Positions 8,324 to 13,380 of a stretch of DNA of 18,646 bases are shown here, in pieces. The notes beneath the pieces are model-generated. The model did not search any database, was not told where the DNA came from, and was given only the letters and a program-made list of their open reading frames with translations. The stretch is taken from the NCBI GenBank assembly GCA_018830465.1, contig JAHJSI010000037.1, positions 1-18,646 on the forward strand, written 5' to 3'. Within the stretch, counting starts at the first letter, position 1. The number at the start of each line of letters is the position of its first letter. The translations under genes and the position numbers were made by a program. This stretch comes from Patescibacteria group bacterium (GTDB taxonomy: Bacteria > Patescibacteriota > Patescibacteriia > UBA2169).

Positions 8324-8545
8324 TTAATTAAATAAAAAAAGATCTTTTGATTTATCGCTTACCAATACCAATCTGGAGGTATATGCTGTCGGTGCCTTGT
8401 GGACCATGTTATTTCGCTTTTGTGAAATTAACATGGATTTGCCAACTAGCTTTCAGGGTTTATAAAATGGGAGGGTATTATATTTTTAAACCCAATCCCC
8501 ACCCTGGCCTTCAGATTGGTCTTGGTAAACAACCAAGATTTTTTT
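8324..8545 (+). ncRNA. Structured leader RNA, possible riboswitch-like or stand-alone RNA (unrecognised class)
   Basis: Between the consensus promoter and the terminator-like hairpin lies a non-coding stretch that folds by eye. A long-range stem pairs 8359-8379 with 8508-8528 (20 of 21 positions, one G-U, one T-C mismatch). Inside it, hairpin P2 at 8404-8436 has CCATGTTA/TAACATGG topped by TTTCGC/GTGAAA, and hairpin P3 at 8456-8493 has GGGTTTA/TAAACCC extended by AAAA/TTTT. G-rich 8469-8475 and C-rich 8497-8504 could form an alternative helix. The long stem's 3' strand contains the left arm of the terminator at 8520-8545, so the two structures exclude each other. That is the layout of a transcription attenuator. 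I do not recognise it as a known riboswitch, 6S, SRP or tmRNA. Confidence 0.6.
8520..8545 (+). terminator. Intrinsic terminator within the leader (attenuator candidate)
   Basis: The perfect 7-bp stem TCTTGGT/ACCAAGA (8520-8526, 8532-8538) with a 5-base loop is followed directly by seven Ts (8539-8545). It lies 59 bases before the start codon, where full termination would silence the gene. Its left arm is shared with the 3' strand of the long-range leader stem. Confidence 0.65.
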
Positions 8546-8553
8546 ACTTTTTT

Positions 8554-8599
8554 TACGCCAGTCTAGTATTGGCGTATTGTTCACCTTTTTTTGGAGGTG
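8554..8599 (+). promoter_or_regulatory. Leader hairpin plus hairpin that can hide the Shine-Dalgarno
   Basis: TACGCCA/TGGCGTA (8554-8560, 8570-8576) forms a perfect 7-bp hairpin. Immediately after it, CACCT (8582-8586) can pair with AGGTG (8595-8599) across an 8-base loop, burying most of the strong GGAGG Shine-Dalgarno at 8593-8597. The 5-bp stem is modest, so it would be a soft translational switch if it acts at all. Confidence 0.45.
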
Positions 8600-8603
8600 T
8601 ATC

Positions 8604-9098
8604 ATGGCTTCCGTTGAGCAGTTGCGTGGGGACTTTTTCGCGGATTGCGAGGCCATCGTCTGCGCGATGTGCAATCGCGAGGTCGAGGTCAGCATGCTGG
8701 CCAAGAAGAAGATCAACATGTTTCTTCCGCACCTGCGGATGATCTTCGGCGAGGAGCAAGTTGATCTCGCCGAGCTCACTATTCAGGATCTCGCGGGCAA
8801 GGAGGTTCTGGTCTGCGGGAAGTGCAACTGGACCATGCAGCATACCTCGGACGAAGACTCCTCCGAGCCCTCGGACGAGAGTCTGGGTCTCTTCAAGCTC
8901 GAGTACACTCTGCAGCAGTTGCTTCTGCCGGCGCGCGAACAGCGGGCTGAAGAGGCAGAGCGGGAAGAGCAGACCAGGAACAACCGGGCCAAGTTCTTGG
9001 CCAGGTTCAAGGCAATGCCTGCTTCGCTGAATGGCGGCACCAAGCGGGAACGCGCTGCCAAGCGCAGGGAAGCGCAACGCGCGGCGGCTCGTGCCTGA
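8604..9098 (+). CDS. Unrecognised GC-rich four-cysteine (possible zinc-binding) protein
   Basis: A 164-residue cytoplasmic protein whose family I do not recognise. I chose the ATG at 8604 because GGAGG at 8593-8597 is ideally spaced; the frame also opens slightly upstream without support. CAMC (residues 20-23) and CGKC (71-74) form two CxxC knuckles about 47 residues apart, compatible with one zinc site. An acidic, serine-rich stretch (about 80-92) follows, then a charged helical stretch (about 94-140), and a very basic end, KRERAAKRREAQRAAARA. There is no signal peptide or membrane segment. Base composition is exceptional: two 60-base rows I counted are 62-63% G+C, against roughly a third in a murJ row, with C/G third positions favoured. 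It has its own promoter, leader and terminator. A nucleic-acid-binding or RNA-polymerase-associated role is only a guess. Confidence 0.75.
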   Translation: MASVEQLRGDFFADCEAIVCAMCNREVEVSMLAKKKINMFLPHLRMIFGEEQVDLAELTIQDLAGKEVLVCGKCNWTMQHTSDEDSSEPSDESLGLFKLEYTLQQLLLPAREQRAEEAEREEQTRNNRAKFLARFKAMPASLNGGTKRERAAKRREAQRAAARA

Positions 9099-9105
9099 AC
9101 ATCAC

Positions 9106-9141
9106 TTGGTTCTTACCCAACTCCTCTTGGGCCAGAACCAA
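9106..9141 (+). other. Strong 3' hairpin without T-run
   Basis: TTGGTTCT/AGAACCAA (9106-9113, 9134-9141) plus inner CCCAA/TTGGG (9116-9120, 9127-9131) makes a 13-bp stem starting 8 bases after the stop codon. It is not followed by Ts, so it is more likely to protect the 3' end than to terminate. The true terminator follows at 9144. Confidence 0.6.
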
Positions 9142-9143
9142 AC

Positions 9144-9185
9144 GGCGTGGACAGTACAGCAAGTATTGTTCACGCCTTTTTTTTT
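9144..9185 (+). terminator. Strong intrinsic terminator of the GC-rich gene
   Basis: A 14-bp stem, GGCGTGGACAGTAC with GTATTGTTCACGCC (9144-9157, 9163-9176, two G-T pairs) and a 5-base loop, is followed by nine Ts (9177-9185). It separates the unit from murJ, whose -10 box lies 15 bases downstream. Confidence 0.9.
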
Positions 9186-9196
9186 GCCAAAATTTA

Positions 9197-9205
9197 TGCT
9201 AGAAT
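9197..9205 (+). promoter_or_regulatory. Extended -10 promoter of murJ-lepA
   Basis: TGCTAGAAT gives an extended TG (9197-9198) and TAGAAT (9200-9205). No clear -35 box is present upstream, where the terminator T-run lies. The predicted start near 9212 leaves about 6 bases before the ATG at 9218, so the mRNA would be nearly leaderless, in line with the missing Shine-Dalgarno. Confidence 0.5.
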
Positions 9206-9217
9206 ACGGCATATATC

Positions 9218-10747
9218 ATGATATCCGCAATAAAAAATAAGCTATTTACAACAATCATAGGCGGGGCGATTATAATCGCTTTTTTTTCGTTGTTATCGCG
9301 CATACTTGGATTATTGCGCGATAGATTGCTTTTCTCAACATTCGGGGCTGGAGATGTCTTGGACACATATTACGCGGCATTTCGTTTGCCTGATTTGATT
9401 TTTAACACTCTTGTGCTAGGCGCCTTATCAGCCGCGTTTATACCTGTATTCTTGGAATATTGGCATAAGGACAAAGAACAAGCGTGGAAGATCGCGAATT
9501 CTGTGCTAAATATCATGCTTGTTGTTTTGCTTGCGCTCGGACTTTTGGGATTTTATTTTGCCCCGGAAATTGTAAGCATGATTGCTCCTGGATTTGATTT
9601 AGAAAAAAGATTAGTCACAGCAGAACTCACGCGCATTATGCTGATTGGAATTATCTTTTTAGGACTGTCAAATATCGCGTCAAGCATGCTTAACGCGTTC
9701 AAAAGATTTACAGCGTTCGCTATCGCGCCTGTGATGTATAATATTGGAATTATTACAGGCATAATCGTTTTAGTCCCAATCATCGGAGTGCAGGGATTGG
9801 CATGGGGCGTTGTGTTAGGCGCTTTTCTGCATTTTTTTATCCAGCTGCCGGCTTTGTCAAAACTTGGGTTTAAGTATTCTTTTTGCCTTAATTGGAGAAT
9901 GCGCGGAGTTTGGAAAATCGGGGCGCTTATGCTTCCGCGCACATTTGGCCTAGCAATCAACCAGATTAATCAAGTTGTAAATACAGCAATTGGATCTACT
10001 TTGACAATTGGATCAGTCGCAATTTTTAACGCGGCAAATAATCTTCAAACAGTGCCAATTGGGATATTCGCGATTCCGATTGCTTTGGCGTATTTTCCTT
10101 TGTTCTCCGAAGCATGGGTTAAAAAAGATACTGACCAGCTTATTCATGCGTTTTCAAAAGCAATGCGCCGCATATTATTTATCGCGATTCCTTCGTCAAT
10201 ATTTATAATTTTGCTTCGCGCGCACATTGTGCGATTAGTTCTTGGAGCTGGAGCGTTTGATTGGACAGACACGATTTTGACTGCCCGCACATTATCATTT
10301 TTCGCGATATCGTTGTTCGCCCAGAGTTTGATTCCTTTGATAGCGCGCATGTTTTACGCTTTGCAGGATACAAAGACGCCTGTAATCGCGAGCGCGGTAT
10401 CTTTAGCGCTTAATATTTATCTATCAATTAAATTAAGCATGATTATGGGGGTTGCTGGGCTTGGATTAGGATTTTCTATCGCAAGCATCGTTAATGTGCT
10501 GGTTCTATGGCTTTTATTGCGCAAGAGATTAGGGGACTTGGATGACCGCAAAGTATTTAAATCAATAATGAAAATCAGCTTGTTTTCTATTATTGCTGGA
10601 TGGGCAATGTATGGAATACTGTTCGCAATCGCGCCTTTTGTTGATACTCATACTGGATTAGGCCTATTGTTGCAAGCAGGAGCAGCTGGTGTTGTTGGGG
10701 TTGCAATTTATCTTGGATTAGCTAAAATAATGCGGTTATATGAATAA
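9218..10747 (+). CDS. murJ: MurJ/MviN-family lipid-linked precursor flippase
   Basis: It flips lipid II (or a related lipid-linked sugar) across the membrane for wall synthesis. The 509 residues are hydrophobic throughout, consistent with the 14 helices of the MOP/MviN fold, and the length is normal. The N-terminal signature SRILGLLRDRL (27-37), FGAGDVLDTYY (42-52) and FRLPDLIFN (55-63) identifies the family. Arg28 and Arg34 align with the essential Arg18 and Arg24 of E. coli MurJ. By my hand alignment from memory, E. coli Arg52 falls on Asn63 here. The 3' end overlaps lepA by 8 bases, so the two genes are cotranscribed. Because of the glycan cluster upstream, a different lipid-linked oligosaccharide cannot be excluded as substrate. 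Confidence 0.92.
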   Translation: MISAIKNKLFTTIIGGAIIIAFFSLLSRILGLLRDRLLFSTFGAGDVLDTYYAAFRLPDLIFNTLVLGALSAAFIPVFLEYWHKDKEQAWKIANSVLNIMLVVLLALGLLGFYFAPEIVSMIAPGFDLEKRLVTAELTRIMLIGIIFLGLSNIASSMLNAFKRFTAFAIAPVMYNIGIITGIIVLVPIIGVQGLAWGVVLGAFLHFFIQLPALSKLGFKYSFCLNWRMRGVWKIGALMLPRTFGLAINQINQVVNTAIGSTLTIGSVAIFNAANNLQTVPIGIFAIPIALAYFPLFSEAWVKKDTDQLIHAFSKAMRRILFIAIPSSIFIILLRAHIVRLVLGAGAFDWTDTILTARTLSFFAISLFAQSLIPLIARMFYALQDTKTPVIASAVSLALNIYLSIKLSMIMGVAGLGLGFSIASIVNVLVLWLLLRKRLGDLDDRKVFKSIMKISLFSIIAGWAMYGILFAIAPFVDTHTGLGLLLQAGAAGVVGVAIYLGLAKIMRLYE

Positions 10748-12563
10748 CATAAGGAACTTTTGCATAATCGCCCATATTGATCATGGTAAAAGTACTTTAG
10801 CGGATAGGTTTTTGGAATTAACGCATACTATATCTGCTCGTGATATGAAGGAGCAGGTTTTGGATACAATGGAATTAGAGCGGGAGCGCGGAATTACAAT
10901 CAAGCTTCAGCCAGTTCGCATGGAATATCGTTGGAAAAATCCAAATTCCAAAATCCAAATTCCAAAAGAAGAAACTTTTATTCTCAATTTAATAGATACT
11001 CCGGGTCATGTGGACTTCACGTATGAGGTATCAAGATCCCTTCAAGCAGTTGAAGGCGCCATACTTCTTGTGGACGCGACTCAAGGAATTGAAGCGCAGA
11101 CATTATCAAATTTATATCTTGCAATGGAGCAGAACCTTGTAATCATACCTGTGATTAATAAGATTGACTTGCCTAATGCTGATATAGAAAAAACAAGACG
11201 AGAGATTGTTAAACTTCTTGGATGCAAAGATGATGATATTTTATGCGCATCAGGCAAAACTGGCGAAGGTGTTGAAGAGATTCTGCGAATAGTAATTGAT
11301 AAAGTGCCTGCTCCTCTTGGCTCTGCTCGAGGTCTAGAGACCGATAAAACGCAAGCCCTTATTTTTGATTCTCTTTATGATGATTACCGCGGAGTTGTGA
11401 TGTTTGTCCGCGTAGTTAACGGCAGAATTAAAAAAGGAGATACTGTTCATTTGGTTGGCTCTTCAAAAGACACTAAAGCTTTGGAAGTGGGCGTGTTTAA
11501 GCCTTCATTTGAGGTAAAAGAAAGTTTGTCTGAAGGCGAGATTGGATATATTGTCACAGGATTTAAGGAAGTGGCGCAAGCTCGAGTCGGGGATACTGTA
11601 ACGCAGGCAAAAGACAAGGCAGGCGCGCTTCATGGGTATAAAGAGGTTAAGCCAATGGTGTTTGCTGGAATTTATCCTGAGTCAGGAGATGATTATCCAA
11701 AATTGCGCGACGCTATGGGAGAAATAAAATTAACTGACGCGTCTTTATCGTTTGAGCAGGAAAATTCCCCTGCTTTGGGATTTGGCTATAGATGCGGCTT
11801 TCTTGGAATGCTGCATATGGAAATTATCGCGGAGCGGCTGAAAAGAGAGCACAAGCTTGATTTAGTTATTACAACTCCGTCTGTCGCGTATGAGATTGTG
11901 CTATTTGACAAGAAAACAACAACAATTCATTCTCCACAAGAACTTCCTGAAGCGTCAAAGCTTCAAGAAATCCGCGAGCCATGGGTAAAATCTGAAATCG
12001 TCACGCCAAAAGAATATTTAGGACCATTGATGTCTCTTATTCAGGAAAGACATGGAATTTTTGGAAATACAGAATATTTAGATGATTCAAGAGTTGTTTT
12101 GCATTTTGAAATGCCTTTGTCTTCTCTTATAACTGATTTTTATGATAAAATAAAGTCAGTATCAAGCGGGTATGGTTCTCTGAATTATGAAGTGCAGGAT
12201 TTCAGAAAAGCAGATATTGCGCGTTTAGACATATATGTGGCAGAAGAAATTGTTGAAGCGTTTAGTATGTTGGTAAATCGCGAGGATGCTCATCAAACTG
12301 GCAAGCATATTGTAAAAAAATTAAAAGATATTATTCCTCGCCATCAGTTCGCGGTAAAACTTCAAGCCGCGATTGGATCAAAGATTATCGCGGCAGAGCG
12401 GCTCAGCGCTATGAGAAAAGATGTGACCGCTAAATTATACGGCGGCGATGTCACCCGCAAAAGAAAACTTTTAGAAAAGCAGAAAAAAGGAAAAAAGAAA
12501 ATGATGGCAATGGGAAGGGTTGAAATTCCAAGCAAGGCATTTTTGGAGGTTTTGAAACGATAG
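10740..12563 (+). CDS. lepA: Elongation factor 4 (LepA), ribosome-associated GTPase
   Basis: A translational GTPase that acts on stalled or maturing ribosomes. The 607 residues match the family's usual length of about 600. GTPase motifs are G1 AHIDHGKST (11-19), G2 RGITIK (50-55), G3 DTPGHVDF (86-93), G4 NKID (140-143) and G5 SGKTGEG (171-177). The C-terminal domain ends with the family-typical GRVEIPSKAFLEVLK. The start at 10740 overlaps the end of murJ and has no clear Shine-Dalgarno, suggesting translational coupling. Residues 66-78, just before the strand leading to G3, are an extra segment encoded by a 14-base tandem repeat at 10939-10966. Confidence 0.97.
   Translation: MNNIRNFCIIAHIDHGKSTLADRFLELTHTISARDMKEQVLDTMELERERGITIKLQPVRMEYRWKNPNSKIQIPKEETFILNLIDTPGHVDFTYEVSRSLQAVEGAILLVDATQGIEAQTLSNLYLAMEQNLVIIPVINKIDLPNADIEKTRREIVKLLGCKDDDILCASGKTGEGVEEILRIVIDKVPAPLGSARGLETDKTQALIFDSLYDDYRGVVMFVRVVNGRIKKGDTVHLVGSSKDTKALEVGVFKPSFEVKESLSEGEIGYIVTGFKEVAQARVGDTVTQAKDKAGALHGYKEVKPMVFAGIYPESGDDYPKLRDAMGEIKLTDASLSFEQENSPALGFGYRCGFLGMLHMEIIAERLKREHKLDLVITTPSVAYEIVLFDKKTTTIHSPQELPEASKLQEIREPWVKSEIVTPKEYLGPLMSLIQERHGIFGNTEYLDDSRVVLHFEMPLSSLITDFYDKIKSVSSGYGSLNYEVQDFRKADIARLDIYVAEEIVEAFSMLVNREDAHQTGKHIVKKLKDIIPRHQFAVKLQAAIGSKIIAAERLSAMRKDVTAKLYGGDVTRKRKLLEKQKKGKKKMMAMGRVEIPSKAFLEVLKR
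10939..10966 (+). repeat. 14-base tandem repeat (two copies) inside lepA
   Basis: ATCCAAATTCCAAA occurs twice in perfect tandem (10939-10952, 10953-10966). It encodes residues about 67-76 of LepA, a polar segment in a place where bacterial LepA proteins usually have a short beta-turn. The reading frame is kept. Confidence 0.8.
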
Positions 12564-12580
12564 TTAGTGTCATTGCGAAT

Positions 12581-12688
12581 ATGAAACAAAAAATTGTAAA
12601 AAGAATAATCTGGATATTAATTACGATTATTGTCGGTTTTTCATTTATAATCCTGCCATTAATGCAGTATGGCGCGTTTGGTCAATAA
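12581..12688 (+). CDS. 35-residue single-membrane-helix microprotein
   Basis: The 105 bases after lepA hold a small open frame in the lepA direction: ATG at 12581, TAA at 12686-12688. It starts MKQKIVKRIIW and continues with one hydrophobic helix (about residues 9-28) and a short polar tail ending YGAFGQ. The basic N-terminus followed by a helix predicts an N-in membrane protein. It ends 4 bases before the preferred start of the PH-domain gene, so translation could be coupled. I see no Shine-Dalgarno. A TATAAT at 12646-12651 lies inside it and could drive the next gene. I do not recognise the family; chance is possible, but the charge and hydrophobic pattern looks protein-like. Confidence 0.5.
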   Translation: MKQKIVKRIIWILITIIVGFSFIILPLMQYGAFGQ

Positions 12689-12692
12689 TACT

Positions 12693-13283
12693 ATGAATAT
12701 CCGCAGAATAATACACAATCTAGATGATGATGAAGAAGTGCATGGAATTTATCATCAATTCTGGCTCGCGTTTTTCTGGCACTGGCTGGGCGGATTTATT
12801 ATTTTAATGTCTCCTTTTTTCTTTTTATATTTATTCCTGCAATGGGGAGCGATAGGCAGTGGTTTGCTTATTGCTCTGTTTGTTATCGGCGCGTTCTGGC
12901 TTTTTAGAACATGGAGAATTTGGTATTTCAGCATTATTGCGATGACAAACAAGCGCGTGATTATTATTGACCAGAGCGGGATAATGGACAGAGCCGTGTC
13001 CCAGGTTGATTTTGATAAGATTTATGATGTTTCGTACAGGCACAAAGGCATACTGCAGACAATATCGCATGTGGGGTCTTTGTTTATAACTCCAGGAAGC
13101 TTTGAAAAAATTGAGCTCAAAAATATGCACGCGCCCGCTGAAATTCAGCATCTTATTTTCAAATTACAGAAAGAGTACGGCTTAGAGCCGCCAGAGGACG
13201 CGCAGGAGATGATTCGGCTTTCGCGCGTGAAGAAAGAAGAAAAAGCCCGCGCTGTAGAGCAATTTTTTGGGGAAGAAGAATAA
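12693..13283 (+). CDS. Bacterial PH-domain (YdbS/YdbT-like) membrane protein
   Basis: A 196-residue membrane protein of unknown function. Two helices (about 23-48 and 53-72) are followed by a bacterial pleckstrin-homology domain (about 80-160) with the typical opening AMTNKRVIIID (83-93) and the DFDKIYDVSYRHKG stretch (106-119). The C-terminus is a charged helix rich in Lys and Glu. I chose the ATG at 12693 because MNIRRIIHNLDDDEEV resembles the start of related proteins and it follows the microprotein stop by 4 bases; an ATG at 12669 would add 8 residues and overlap that gene. It is followed by a weak hairpin and then a new promoter. Confidence 0.82.
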   Translation: MNIRRIIHNLDDDEEVHGIYHQFWLAFFWHWLGGFIILMSPFFFLYLFLQWGAIGSGLLIALFVIGAFWLFRTWRIWYFSIIAMTNKRVIIIDQSGIMDRAVSQVDFDKIYDVSYRHKGILQTISHVGSLFITPGSFEKIELKNMHAPAEIQHLIFKLQKEYGLEPPEDAQEMIRLSRVKKEEKARAVEQFFGEEE

Positions 13284-13300
13284 TATTTTGAGATCTTTCG

Positions 13301-13327
13301 CGCGCTTTTGGAAAGAAGCGTGATTTT
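13301..13327 (+). terminator. Weak terminator-like hairpin
   Basis: CGCGCTT/AAGCGTG (13301-13307, 13316-13322) forms a 7-bp stem with one G-T pair, followed by only four Ts after an A. It overlaps the proposed -35 region of the next promoter, so if it works it is probably leaky. Confidence 0.3.
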
Positions 13328-13337
13328 GTGGTATAAT
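13308..13337 (+). promoter_or_regulatory. Promoter of the surface protein gene
   Basis: TGGTATAAT (13329-13337) is a perfect extended -10. TTGGAA (13308-13313) with an 18-base spacer is a possible -35. Transcription would start near 13344, with about 37 bases of leader. The 14-base core TTTTGTGGTATAAT matches the DUF4012 promoter except for one base. Confidence 0.7.
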
Positions 13338-13380
13338 AAATATGTAATGAGATAATGATTAAATCGTCTAATTAAGCGGA

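Noticed and set aside
8383..8742. ATG at 8383 with GGAGG upstream, opening a frame through the leader
   Set aside because: Spacing between GGAGG and ATG is only 3 bases, the GGAGG is part of the long leader stem, and the frame runs far into the GC-rich gene out of phase. Translation of the leader is possible but unsupported.
8553..9077. Minus-strand frame of 174 codons, plus other long frames over the GC-rich gene
   Set aside because: GC-rich sequence has few chance stops in any frame. Only the plus-strand frame from 8604 has a Shine-Dalgarno, CxxC motifs, and matched promoter and terminator.
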